This document shows positions 19,525 through 28,665 of a stretch of DNA of 64,000 nucleotides, one piece after another. Numbering within the stretch: the first letter of the stretch is position 1; each line of letters opens with the position of its first letter. The DNA comes from Polaribacter irgensii 23-P. GTDB taxonomy: Bacteria > Bacteroidota > Bacteroidia > Flavobacteriales > Flavobacteriaceae. Location of the stretch: the NCBI RefSeq assembly GCF_000153225.1, contig NZ_CH724148.1, forward strand, positions 1,692,842 to 1,756,841, given 5' to 3'. The position numbers and the translations under genes were made by a program. The notes beneath the pieces were generated by a model. It had not been told where the DNA came from, searched no databases, and worked only from the letters and a program-made list of their open reading frames with translations.

Positions 19525-19709
19525 AAACAACGCATAAATGTTTGTTGTGTTTGTACGTATTAAAAAATATTATTTTCGTGGGGTCACATCAAATTTGCAT
19601 ATACAGTTGCTTTTATGGATTATTGCTGCGTTTGGCCCCTTTTTTTTGGTGGTGGTAGACTTATTTTGTGTAAAACAAGTATTGTTCGTAATAAATAACG
19701 AAACAAAAA

Positions 19710-20477
19710 TTAAACGACTAAAACGTCTATTCCCAATTCTATCAGTTTGTCCCTGTAGCTGTCTTCTATTCCGTCATCTGTAATTATTTGGTCAACATCT
19801 TCCAGACCACAGATTCTTCCGAAGCCTTTTCTTCCAAATTTCGAGGAGTCTGCTAGAATGATTATTTTTTGCGCAGATTTTATCATTAATTTATTTATCG
19901 AGGCTTCCATTAAGCTGGTTGTGGTTAGACCAGAATTGAGGTCAATGCCGTCAACACCTAAAAATAATTTTGAGCAATTGAATTCCGAAAGCATCTGTTC
20001 GCCCAAAGGACCAATAACTGAAGAAGAACTTTTTCTAACAATGCCGCCAAGTTGGATAACATTCACATCATTCAAATTAGAAACGATCAATGCAGCGTTT
20101 AAGGATGCTGTTAAAATAGTCATTCCTTTTACAGGTTTTATTTGATGTGCCAATTGAATAATGGTTGTTCCGGATGCAAGAATAACACTGTCAAAAGGTT
20201 TTATTAATTGAGCCGCTTTGATGGCTATTTTATTTTTCTCATCGTGATGAATTTTCTCTTTTTCATTTACAGTTTTTTCACGGATGTATGGGTTTTTCCG
20301 TATTGCTTTTCCGTTTGATCGAAATAATAAATTTAATTCTTCAAGTAGTGTCAAGTCTTTTCGGATTGTTACTGAAGAAACTTTAAACACTTTACTTAAT
20401 TCTGAAACGGTTACAAAACCTTCTTCCTCTAATTTGTTGAGAATAAGTTCATGGCGTTCAGCGATATTCACAATCAT
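19710..20477 (-). CDS. glpR: DeoR/GlpR-family transcriptional repressor
   Basis: An N-terminal DeoR-type winged helix-turn-helix (about residues 6-60, VSELSKVFKVSSVTIRKDL) is followed by a DeoRC sugar-phosphate sensor domain (about 75-230). The effector loop ILASGTTI and the segment KLFLGVDGIDLNSGLTT are characteristic. The gene is divergent from glpD-glpK-glpF, so it most likely represses glycerol use and is released by glycerol-3-phosphate or another phosphorylated intermediate. The symbol is inferred from context. The length of 255 is normal. Confidence 0.85.
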   Translation of the reverse strand: MIVNIAERHELILNKLEEEGFVTVSELSKVFKVSSVTIRKDLTLLEELNLLFRSNGKAIRKNPYIREKTVNEKEKIHHDEKNKIAIKAAQLIKPFDSVILASGTTIIQLAHQIKPVKGMTILTASLNAALIVSNLNDVNVIQLGGIVRKSSSSVIGPLGEQMLSEFNCSKLFLGVDGIDLNSGLTTTSLMEASINKLMIKSAQKIIILADSSKFGRKGFGRICGLEDVDQIITDDGIEDSYRDKLIELGIDVLVV

Positions 20478-20498
20478 TCTTTTGGATTTTTATCAAAG

Positions 20499-20506
20499 CA
20501 AATATA
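20499..20506 (-). promoter_or_regulatory. -7 element of the glpR-like gene
   Basis: Minus-strand TATATTTG lies 21 bases before the repressor ATG. No TTG is seen at -33. Just upstream, TGCGATCACA (20521-20530) is a near-perfect palindrome that could be a further binding site. Confidence 0.4.
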
Positions 20507-20694
20507 CCTTATAATTTTTTTGCGATCACAGCTTTCGTGTACATGAAATGTTTTTTTGGTGATTATACGACTGTTTGCGCATTCGTGAAGGTCGAATAAA
20601 CACGGAAACTACGCTAATTTAACACTTTTCTATGCTATATTGACCCCTCAACACCTCTCTCGAAGCCTTATGAAACCTAATAAATTAAAAATAA

Positions 20695-20730
20695 TTTCAA
20701 AATACTTTCAAAAAGTTTCATTATGTTTCA
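20695..20730 (+). promoter_or_regulatory. Helically phased TTTCA repeats, candidate GlpR operator
   Basis: TTTCA occurs at 20695, 20706, 20716 and 20726, at spacings of 11, 10 and 10 bases, so all four copies face the same side of the helix. They lie just upstream of TATATTTA (20739-20746), a 7 of 8 match to the -7 element before glpD. Operator assignment is an inference from position and periodicity. Confidence 0.5.
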
Positions 20731-20785
20731 TATTGATTATATATTTACAATCAGAGTACTAACCAAAATATAATATAAGAAGAGG

Positions 20786-22345
20786 ATGATTAGAAATGAA
20801 ATGATTGGTGAAATCGATAATAATTCTAAAGAGTATGATTTTGTAGTAATAGGTGGTGGGGCTACAGGCATTGGCATTGCACTAGAGGCGTCTGCAAGAG
20901 GATACTCTGTGTTGTTGCTAGAAAAGTCAGATTTTACAAAATCTACATCAAGTAAGAGTACGAAGTTGGTACACGGGGGAGTTCGCTATTTAGAACAGGG
21001 TAACATTAGTTTGGTAAGAGAGGCTTTAACAGAAAGAGGTTTGCTGGTTAAAAACGCTCCTCATTTAGTTAAAAACTTATCTTTTATAATACCTACACAT
21101 GGTTTTTATGATGAGGTTTTGTATACTGTTGGTTTGACTTTATATGATTTATTAGCAGGTAAATTAAGTTTAGGTAAATCTAAATGGCTATCTAAATCAA
21201 AAACGATACAACGTATTTCTACCATTAATCCAGAAAAAATATCAGCAGGAGTTGAGTATCACGATGGTCAATTTGATGATACGAGACTGGCAATAAATAC
21301 ACTGCAGACCGCTGTAGGCTTAGGAGCAACTGTTCTCAATTATTGTGATGTTAAAGGGTTGGTTAAAAATAGTGCAGGAAAGGTGACTGGTGTCAAGTTT
21401 ATAGATCAAGAAACAGCGAAAGAATACGAAATAAAAGGAAAGCAAGTTGTAAACGCAACCGGAGTTTTTGCAGATGATATTTTAAAAATGGATTCGCCTC
21501 GTGCTGAAAAAACAATTGCTCCAAGTCAAGGCGTTCATTTGGTTTTAGACAAATCCTTTTTACCAGGGAGTCACGGTATTATGATTCCAAAGACAGATGA
21601 TGGCAGAGTTTTGTTTTTGGTGCCTTGGCACAACAGAGTGGTTGTTGGAACTACAGATACTCCTATTGCAAAAGAGTCTTTAGAGCCGATTGCCTTAGAA
21701 GAAGAAATAGAATTTATTTTGAAGACGGCCGCTAGGTATTTAACAAAAGCTCCTTTAAGAGCCGACGTGTTAAGTGTTTTTGCAGGATTAAGACCTTTAG
21801 CCGCTTCGAAAGGAAACGGAAGTAAGACAAAAGAGATTTCTAGAAGTCATAAAATATTCGAATCTGATTCGGGATTGCTTACTATGATTGGTGGTAAATG
21901 GACAACTTATAGAAAAATGGGTGAGGATTTGGTTGATAAAGCAGAAAAAAAACTAGGTTGGTCTCATATTTCAACAAAAACAAGAAATTTAAAAATTCAC
22001 GGTTATAAAGAGCATGTGGTCTATGAAAACCCGTTATATTTTTATGGATCTGACGAGGAGGGTTTGTTAAATTTAGCCAAAGAGGAGGGAATGGATACAC
22101 ACATAAGTGAAGCACTTCAAGTAATAAATGCGCAAGTTGTTTGGGCGGTTAAATATGAGATGGCACGCACGATAGAAGATTTTTTAGCGCGAAGAACGCG
22201 TTGTCAGTTGCTGGATGCACAGGAGAGCATAAAGATGGCACCGCAGGTAGCAAAAATAATGGCAAATGAATTGGGAAAAGACCAAGATTGGCAAGAAAAA
22301 CAGGTAGCAGATTATATGGAGGTTACTTTAAAGTATATTTTATAA
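20786..22345 (+). CDS. glpD: FAD-dependent glycerol-3-phosphate dehydrogenase
   Basis: GlpD oxidises sn-glycerol-3-phosphate to dihydroxyacetone phosphate at the inner membrane and passes electrons to quinone. The N-terminal FAD-binding motif VIGGGATGIGIALEASARG (about residues 21-40) is followed by TKLVHGGVRYLEQGN, typical of the DAO/GlpD fold. LVPWHNRVVVGTTDTP and GGKWTTYRKMGED mark the second part of the FAD domain, and a C-terminal helical domain starts around residue 390. The length of 519 fits GlpD. It is first in the operon, 31 bases before glpK. ATG 20786 is used; ATG at 20801 is an alternative. Confidence 0.95.
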   Translation: MIRNEMIGEIDNNSKEYDFVVIGGGATGIGIALEASARGYSVLLLEKSDFTKSTSSKSTKLVHGGVRYLEQGNISLVREALTERGLLVKNAPHLVKNLSFIIPTHGFYDEVLYTVGLTLYDLLAGKLSLGKSKWLSKSKTIQRISTINPEKISAGVEYHDGQFDDTRLAINTLQTAVGLGATVLNYCDVKGLVKNSAGKVTGVKFIDQETAKEYEIKGKQVVNATGVFADDILKMDSPRAEKTIAPSQGVHLVLDKSFLPGSHGIMIPKTDDGRVLFLVPWHNRVVVGTTDTPIAKESLEPIALEEEIEFILKTAARYLTKAPLRADVLSVFAGLRPLAASKGNGSKTKEISRSHKIFESDSGLLTMIGGKWTTYRKMGEDLVDKAEKKLGWSHISTKTRNLKIHGYKEHVVYENPLYFYGSDEEGLLNLAKEEGMDTHISEALQVINAQVVWAVKYEMARTIEDFLARRTRCQLLDAQESIKMAPQVAKIMANELGKDQDWQEKQVADYMEVTLKYIL

Positions 22346-22376
22346 AAACTAATTAAAAACTAAAATTATCTAAAAA

Positions 22377-23873
22377 ATGAAAGACAAGTTAATCTTAGCT
22401 TTAGATCAAGGCACAACCTCTTCAAGAGCAATTTTATTTAATCACAGTGGAGAAATTGTACGCGTTTCTCAAAAGCCTTTTGAACAAATTTTTCCGGTTT
22501 CGGGGTGGGTAGAGCACGATCCAAGTGAAATATGGTCTTCTCAAATATCTGTAGCTGCTGAAGTTATTGCGAAAGCGGGAATTACAGGAGAAGATATTGC
22601 AGCAATTGGTATCACCAACCAAAGAGAAACCACTATTGTTTGGGATCGTGAAACTGGTGAAGCGGTGTACAATGCAATTGTATGGCAAGATCGAAGAACA
22701 GCAAAGTTGTGTGATTCGTTAAAAGCTGCAGGTCATGGAGATATGATTAAAAGAAAGACAGGTCTTATTTTAGATGCTTATTTTTCAGCCACTAAATTGA
22801 AGTGGATTTTAGATAATGTTGAGGGAGCAAGAGAAAAAGCTGAAGCAGGCAAATTATGCTTTGGCACTGTTGATACATTTTTAGTGTGGAAGTTAACTCG
22901 AGGTAGAATGTTTATCACCGATGTTTCGAACGCAAGCCGTACAATGCTTCTAAACATACACACGTTAGAATGGGATGAAGAATTATTGCAATTATTCAAC
23001 ATCCCTAGAGCTATTTTACCTGAAGTAAAAGAAAGTAGTGAGGTTTATGGAACCACATCTACAACTTTATTTTCAACAAAAATTCCTATTGCAGGTATCG
23101 CTGGAGATCAGCAAGCAGCATTGTTTGGGCAAATGTGTACAAAACCTGGTATGGTGAAAAACACTTACGGTACAGGTTGTTTTTTGTTGATGAATACGGG
23201 TGAAAAAGCGGTGTATTCTAAAAATAATTTATTGACTACGGTTGCTTGGAAAATTAATGGGAAAACGACTTATGCTTTAGAGGGAAGTGTATTTGTTGGA
23301 GGCTCTGCCGTGCAATGGATGCGAGATGGTGCAAAAATGGTAAAAACAGCGCCAGGCATAAGTTATTTAGCAGAGACAGTAAGTGATAATGGTGGTGTGT
23401 ATTTCGTGCCAGCATTAACAGGTTTAGGCGCGCCCTATTGGGATCCCTATGCTCGTGGTGCGATTCTTGGTATTACAAGGGGAACTTCAGATGCGCACAT
23501 CGCTCGAGCGACATTAGAAGGCATTGCATTTCAGGTATTTGACATTGTAAAAGCAATGGAAGCCGATGCTGGTGAAAAAAGTATTGAATTACGAGTTGAT
23601 GGGGGAGCCGCCGCAAGTAATTTACTAATGCAAATACAATCAGATTTATTTGGTTTTAAAATATTGCGTCCAAAAACGTTAGAAACAACAGTCTTAGGAG
23701 CTGCTTATTTGGCTGGTTTGGCCGTTGGATTTTGGGACAGTGTCGATGATATTCAATCGCAATGGACTGTAGACAAGGTTTTCGAGCCTGCTGGTGATGA
23801 AGCAAAAATTAAAGAGATGTTGCATTATTGGCATAAAGCAGTAAAATGTTCACAAAACTGGTATGAGGATTAA
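22377..23873 (+). CDS. glpK: Glycerol kinase
   Basis: GlpK phosphorylates glycerol with ATP to glycerol-3-phosphate, trapping it in the cell. FGGY-kinase motifs are intact: [14 protein letters not shown] (residues 7-20, phosphate binding), [40 protein letters not shown] and the ATP site [12 protein letters not shown]. The second FGGY signature [18 protein letters not shown] is near residue 410. The length of 498 is standard. It sits between glpD and glpF in a tight operon. Confidence 0.97.
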   Translation: MKDKLILALDQGTTSSRAILFNHSGEIVRVSQKPFEQIFPVSGWVEHDPSEIWSSQISVAAEVIAKAGITGEDIAAIGITNQRETTIVWDRETGEAVYNAIVWQDRRTAKLCDSLKAAGHGDMIKRKTGLILDAYFSATKLKWILDNVEGAREKAEAGKLCFGTVDTFLVWKLTRGRMFITDVSNASRTMLLNIHTLEWDEELLQLFNIPRAILPEVKESSEVYGTTSTTLFSTKIPIAGIAGDQQAALFGQMCTKPGMVKNTYGTGCFLLMNTGEKAVYSKNNLLTTVAWKINGKTTYALEGSVFVGGSAVQWMRDGAKMVKTAPGISYLAETVSDNGGVYFVPALTGLGAPYWDPYARGAILGITRGTSDAHIARATLEGIAFQVFDIVKAMEADAGEKSIELRVDGGAAASNLLMQIQSDLFGFKILRPKTLETTVLGAAYLAGLAVGFWDSVDDIQSQWTVDKVFEPAGDEAKIKEMLHYWHKAVKCSQNWYED

Positions 23874-23902
23874 ATTTGTTTAACTAAATAATACAAATAA
23901 TT

Positions 23903-24637
23903 ATGTCAATTTTAGTCGCAGAAATCTTAGGTACAATGATGCTTATTCTATTGGGCAATGGAGTGGTTGCAAATGTAGTTTTACAAGGTACAAAAGGAAA
24001 CAATTCTGGATGGATTGTAATAACAACAGGTTGGGCTTTAGCAGTATTTGTAGGAGTTGTAATTGCTGGTCCTTCAAGTGGAGCGCATTTAAACCCAGCG
24101 GTTACCATCGCGCTTGCAACAGCAGGAAAATTGTCTTGGACTTTAGTACCAGAGTATCTTGTTGGAGAGCTGATTGGTGCCATGTTAGGGGCCTTTTTAG
24201 TCTGGTTGTTTTACAAAGATCATTTTAAAGCAACCGAGGATGAAGTAGGAAAACTAGCCTGCTTTTGCACTTTACCAGCCATTAGGAATACAGCTTCAAA
24301 TTTGATCAGTGAAATTATTGGAACATTTGTACTGGTATTTACGATATTTCATTTGGCTGGACCAAATATTGATTTAGGCATTTCTACTGGGACTAAAATA
24401 GGTTTAGGCTCACTCGGTGCGGTACCGGTAGCGTTGTTAGTTTGGGTAATCGGTTTGTCATTGGGTGGTACAACGGGGTATGCCATAAATCCAGTGAGAG
24501 ATTTAGGACCAAGAATTATGCACGCTATTTTACCAATAAAAGGAAAAAGTAATTGGGGATACGCCTGGATCCCTATCGCGGGACCTATTATAGGATGCTT
24601 GGCAGCAGCCTTCTTATATACGTATTTGTCTGTATAA
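23903..24637 (+). CDS. glpF: MIP-family glycerol facilitator
   Basis: This aquaglyceroporin lets glycerol cross the inner membrane. Six membrane helices and two pore half-helices are predicted. The first pore motif is SGAHLNPAVTIA, with normal NPA. The second reads GYAINPVRDLGPR, with NPV in place of NPA. GFAxNPARD is usual for glycerol channels, so the Ala to Val change is a small deviation beside the retained Arg and Asp that define glycerol selectivity. The length is 244 residues. It lies third in the glp operon, 29 bases after glpK. Confidence 0.94.
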   Translation: MSILVAEILGTMMLILLGNGVVANVVLQGTKGNNSGWIVITTGWALAVFVGVVIAGPSSGAHLNPAVTIALATAGKLSWTLVPEYLVGELIGAMLGAFLVWLFYKDHFKATEDEVGKLACFCTLPAIRNTASNLISEIIGTFVLVFTIFHLAGPNIDLGISTGTKIGLGSLGAVPVALLVWVIGLSLGGTTGYAINPVRDLGPRIMHAILPIKGKSNWGYAWIPIAGPIIGCLAAAFLYTYLSV

Positions 24638-24665
24638 TTTTCAATAAAATTTAAAAATAAATTAA

Positions 24666-25430
24666 ATGAAAAAAGTATTATTTATACTTTTAGCTGCATT
24701 TGCGGCGCAGGTTTCTTCTGCCCAAAAAAAGCAATTAAAAGAGGGTTTCGTTGACTTTTCAGTAGCGATAAAAACAAGTCATTTGTGGAGAGGTTTAATT
24801 ATTTCAGACAAACCAATGGCCGCTGTTTTTATAAAATTGAAATTAAATAAATCAGGCAGTATTTCTACTGGTTTTTGGGGGGGGATGGCTTTTTCAAATG
24901 AGAGTGATGGCACATCATACAAAGAAATAAATTATTATTTGCAGTATGCAGATAACGGTTTTTCTATCGGCTTCTGGAATTTATTTAATACCAGAGGCAA
25001 TGAAAACCCTGATGTTTGGAATTATAACAAAGAAACTACAGGGCATATATTAGATCTAAGAACTTCCTATAATTTTGGAGATAGTTTTCCGCTATCTCTG
25101 CAAGCAAATGTGTTCTTGCGTGGAAGTGTTGATGGGCAATACACCCATTTGAATTTTGAACAACGGTATTCCACTTATGTTCAAGTAGCATACCCGTTGA
25201 TAACAGCGTCAAAGGTAACTGTAAGTGGTTTTGTAGGTGCAGGACTCTCATTGAACGGAGATACTCATATTTATGGAGACGGAACCCAAAATTTTGATCT
25301 CGTAAACGTTGGTTTTACTTTTTCTAAAACCGTTAAGTTTGGGGATCACAACCTGCCTTTTTCTGTAAATACATTATGGAATCCTTCTGTAAAATATGCA
25401 AGAGTTCAATTAATTGCGCATCTTTTTTAA
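24666..25430 (+). CDS. Putative outer membrane beta-barrel protein of the glycerol operon
   Basis: A signal peptide (ends near VSSAQ) is followed by about 235 residues rich in alternating hydrophobic/aromatic beta strands and ending in Phe (IAHLF), as outer membrane barrels do. SHLWRGLIISDKP near the N-terminus resembles small Bacteroidetes porin-like proteins. No closer family is recognised. It starts 28 bases after glpF on the same strand, so it is most likely cotranscribed and may bring glycerol or glycerophosphodiesters across the outer membrane. That role is inferred only from context. Confidence 0.7.
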   Translation: MKKVLFILLAAFAAQVSSAQKKQLKEGFVDFSVAIKTSHLWRGLIISDKPMAAVFIKLKLNKSGSISTGFWGGMAFSNESDGTSYKEINYYLQYADNGFSIGFWNLFNTRGNENPDVWNYNKETTGHILDLRTSYNFGDSFPLSLQANVFLRGSVDGQYTHLNFEQRYSTYVQVAYPLITASKVTVSGFVGAGLSLNGDTHIYGDGTQNFDLVNVGFTFSKTVKFGDHNLPFSVNTLWNPSVKYARVQLIAHLF

Positions 25431-25704
25431 GGAAACTGTGAACAGTTATTTAGTTTGAGATCAGTACGTAAAATCTATCAAAGTGATGCGAAGCGTGCAC
25501 TTCTTTTAGAACAGAAGTTTGAGATTTTACGGAAGAAAAATAAATAAATTATAATTCAAATTGAAAGCTTCCAAATTTTTATGAGTACCTGTATAGGCGA
25601 TCAAGGGGTGCAACTTTAAAGTTTCAGTAGTAAAAAAAAAGAAAGAGATCATCTTGTAAAGTGCAATTACTTTTTGGGAAGTTTGCCCTAGTAAACAAAT
25701 TTAA
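25431..25704. other. Gap between glycerol operon and fbp
   Basis: This stretch of 274 bases holds no supported ORF, no clear terminator and no full promoter. It separates fbp from the glp genes, so fbp may have its own promoter that I cannot define. Confidence 0.5.
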
Positions 25705-26691
25705 ATGAATAAAAATAGAACTTTAGGCGAATTTATAATTGAAAATCAGAAACACTACCAAGCGACATCTGGAGAGTTTTCTCGATTGTTAAGTGCAATA
25801 AAATTAGCAGCAAAAATAGTAAGTCATAAAATTAATAAAGCGGGCTTAATCGATATCGTTGGGTATTCAGGAAGCACGAATATTCAAGGGGAAGATCAGC
25901 AAAAACTAGACATTTATACCAATGATGTATTTATAAATGCCATTACGAATAGAGAGGTTGTTTGCGGAGTGGTATCTGAAGAAAATGACGATTTTATTAT
26001 TTTAAATGACAATGCTTTGCACAATAAGTATGTTGTTTTAATAGATCCTCTTGATGGCTCTTCTAATATTGATGTAAACGTACCGGTTGGCACAATTTTC
26101 TCAATCTACAAAAGAGTTACCCCAATAGGAACACCTGTTAAAAAAGAAGACTTTTTACAAAAAGGAAACAAACAGGTAGCTGCGGGATATATTATTTATG
26201 GAACTTCAACAATGCTTGTGTTTACGACTGGAAATGGTGTAAACGGGTTTACTTTAAATCCTGCGATCGGCTCCTTTTACCTTTCACATTCCGATATTAA
26301 AATTCCATCAAATGGAAATATATATTCAGTGAATGAAGGCAATTATTACCATTTTCCTCAAGGGATAAAAGAGTATCTAAAATATTGTCAGGAAGTGAAA
26401 GCGGGTGTTGCTTATACCGCTCGATACATTGGGTCCATGGTTGCAGATTTTCATAGGAATATGATTAAAGGTGGCATTTATATGTATCCAAATTGCAATG
26501 CGAACTATCAAGGAAAATTGCGGTTGTTATACGAGTGCAATCCAATTGCTTTTATTACAGAACAAGCTGGTGGAAAAGCAATTAGTGGACTTCAAAGAGT
26601 TTTGGATATGCAACCTTTAGAGATTCATGAACGCAGTCCTTTTTACTGTGGAAGTATAAAAATGGTTGAAAAATTGGAATCGTTTTTATAA
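25705..26691 (+). CDS. fbp: Class 1 fructose-1,6-bisphosphatase
   Basis: Fbp dephosphorylates fructose-1,6-bisphosphate to fructose-6-phosphate, the irreversible step of gluconeogenesis. Metal- and substrate-binding motifs are visible: [42 protein letters not shown] (residues about 113-132), [13 protein letters not shown] and [20 protein letters not shown]. The length of 328 is normal. Its place after the glycerol genes fits growth on glycerol, where triose phosphates must be turned into hexose. Confidence 0.96.
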   Translation: MNKNRTLGEFIIENQKHYQATSGEFSRLLSAIKLAAKIVSHKINKAGLIDIVGYSGSTNIQGEDQQKLDIYTNDVFINAITNREVVCGVVSEENDDFIILNDNALHNKYVVLIDPLDGSSNIDVNVPVGTIFSIYKRVTPIGTPVKKEDFLQKGNKQVAAGYIIYGTSTMLVFTTGNGVNGFTLNPAIGSFYLSHSDIKIPSNGNIYSVNEGNYYHFPQGIKEYLKYCQEVKAGVAYTARYIGSMVADFHRNMIKGGIYMYPNCNANYQGKLRLLYECNPIAFITEQAGGKAISGLQRVLDMQPLEIHERSPFYCGSIKMVEKLESFL

Positions 26692-26769
26692 AAGTAGGGC
26701 ATAATAAAAGGGATCTGTTAAATTTTTAGTGTAAATACCGTTTTTCAGTGTACAGAACAACTTGTTGCT

Positions 26770-27415
26770 CTATGAGAACCTGCGGGAATCTAAGACATCC
26801 AAAGAGATATAGAAACGTGTATCAAGTGGTATTCGATAAAAAAGAAGGGGTCCATTGTATTGAATTCGCGGTCTACTATCCGCTAAATATTCAGCGTTTG
26901 TTTATGTATTGCGCAACGTCCACAAGTCACTCTTTTTTAATGAACTACGCTCTAATATTTTTTCTATGCTATCCCGATAAGATACGATCCGCTGTTGTAA
27001 CGAAGAACTCGTTTTTATTTTAAGCGCATTCTCTCTATAGGATCCATAAAGGATACTGTCTTGGTTCTTCTTTTTTTTATTGGCAATTGTTGGCGCAATA
27101 GCCACTTGAACCTCGTTATTTTAATAGACAAATTCCAACTTAATTAAGGAGCTCTCTGTTACGTGAACATCCGAAAATAGGCTTGACACTTTTGTTTTAA
27201 ATGCAGTCGCATCCTTTGATTTTGAAAGGGACATTCTTTTAAAGCTACCCTAGGTAAAGAATCAATGACTCTATTTTTGCTATTTGGTTTTATGAATGCT
27301 TTTATTTCTCACTTAATATACTCTTTAGATTGTTGTTGTTTATTTTAGTTTTTAAACCAAGCTCGGATTGTAAATTTAATAAACTTAAAGATGTTGCCAA
27401 ACCCGGCTTTAAAAC
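26770..27415 (-). pseudogene. Degraded gene of unknown family
   Basis: On the minus strand one frame stays protein-like for about 155 codons (27240 down to 26770) with only two in-frame stops, near 27123 and 26904. Recognisable stretches include VAIAPTIANKKKKNQDSIL, SSLQQRIVSYRDSIEKIL and IQYNGPLLFYRIPLDTRF. Further upstream two more frames (about 27300-27210 and 27415-27300) also look coding, which implies frameshifts. I do not recognise the family. It lies downstream of the metal efflux operon on the same strand and may be decaying cargo. Confidence 0.4.
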
Positions 27416-27427
27416 CGTTATTGTAAA

Positions 27428-28648
27428 TTAATGACTGTGTTCTGTTGTGCCTTTTAACATTTCTGATGAAAGGGTATATGCGCCTTTTGTCACCACTTTT
27501 ACATCCTTTGTAATGTTAAATGGAAGACTGATTTCTATAAATCCTAAATCAGTAATACCGATATTTATGGGTATCATTTTAAACTTCATTTTATTTTTGT
27601 CTTCTTTACCCTCCTCGTCTAATATGAAAATAAAAGATTGTTCGCCGTCTTTAATGATCGCATCCTCAGGAACTGCAAATACCATTTTTTGGTCCTGAAC
27701 AATTCTTCCCTCCACATACATTCCGGGAAGCAATTCTTTATCCTCGTTATGAACATCAGCGTGGACATGTAACGCTTTTGGAGCATTTTCAAAGGTTTTA
27801 CCAATCGCGTGGATCTTTGCCTTTAAGAGTTTGTTTGGTTTGGCTGCAACCGTAAAATAAATTTCTTGCCCTTCCTTCACCTTTCGGATGTCTTTTTCGT
27901 ACACTTTAAAATCTGCGTGAATTTCCGAATTATCGCTTATCGTGAACATTTTGTTCTGGGGAGCTACGTAATCGCCAAGGCTCACCATAACTTCGTCTAC
28001 ATAGCCGCTTATCGGCGTTGTAATTGGGATTGCTGAAAAAATTTGTCCTTGTAAAACCGCTTTGATATTTAATCCTAACAATTTTAATTTCGACCTTAAA
28101 CCGTTTACAGTAGCGCTGGTAGCGCGAAACTTAGATTGTGCCATTTGAAAATCCTTTCCAGAAGAAACGCCTTTATCATACAGCGTTTTTTTACGCTCAA
28201 AGTCTTGTTTTAAAAAGATGAGTGCGTTGTTTTTTTCCTGATATTCCTGTTGCATGGTTATGATATTTGGATGTTCCAAATACGCCAATATTTGGTCTTT
28301 GTTTACCTTATCACCTTCGATAACGTGAATAGAACGCACATTACCACCCACAAAAGGGCTAATATTTGCTCTGTCTTGCGGAAATAGTTCCAACTGACCA
28401 GTAACTTTTATGGAATTGCCTAAACTCTTTTTTTCCAAAGAATTTATTTCAAGACCAATTGTTTCAGCTTGTTCTCTCGTAAGTTCAACAACGCCTACTT
28501 TTCCTGCATCTTGTCTTTGTTCCCCTTCTTCCATTTTCTTAGAAGTTTCAATTTTTTCATTATTGCCTGAATTGGAATCTACTTTATGATTGCAGCCAAA
28601 AAGCAAAAAGGGTATTGATACCAGACTTATTATAGTGATGTGTTTCAT
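27428..28648 (-). CDS. RND efflux periplasmic adaptor (CusB/CzcB type), lipoprotein
   Basis: This is the membrane fusion subunit linking the RND pump to the outer membrane channel in heavy-metal efflux. A lipobox with Cys19 (PFLLFGC) anchors it. The lipoyl/barrel-sandwich halves flank a coiled-coil hairpin (about residues 140-200), and the beta-barrel domain follows. NISPFVGGNVRSIHVIEGDKV and PEDAIIKDGEQSFIFI are typical adaptor motifs. The extreme C-terminus is His-containing (EHSH), which might bind metal. It starts 17 bases after the pump gene. Confidence 0.9.
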   Translation of the reverse strand: MKHITIISLVSIPFLLFGCNHKVDSNSGNNEKIETSKKMEEGEQRQDAGKVGVVELTREQAETIGLEINSLEKKSLGNSIKVTGQLELFPQDRANISPFVGGNVRSIHVIEGDKVNKDQILAYLEHPNIITMQQEYQEKNNALIFLKQDFERKKTLYDKGVSSGKDFQMAQSKFRATSATVNGLRSKLKLLGLNIKAVLQGQIFSAIPITTPISGYVDEVMVSLGDYVAPQNKMFTISDNSEIHADFKVYEKDIRKVKEGQEIYFTVAAKPNKLLKAKIHAIGKTFENAPKALHVHADVHNEDKELLPGMYVEGRIVQDQKMVFAVPEDAIIKDGEQSFIFILDEEGKEDKNKMKFKMIPINIGITDLGFIEISLPFNITKDVKVVTKGAYTLSSEMLKGTTEHSH

Positions 28649-28665
28649 TTCTTTTTTATTTAAGA

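Noticed and set aside
21882..22115. 77-codon minus-strand ORF within glpD
   Set aside because: Antisense frame of glpD without protein-like features.
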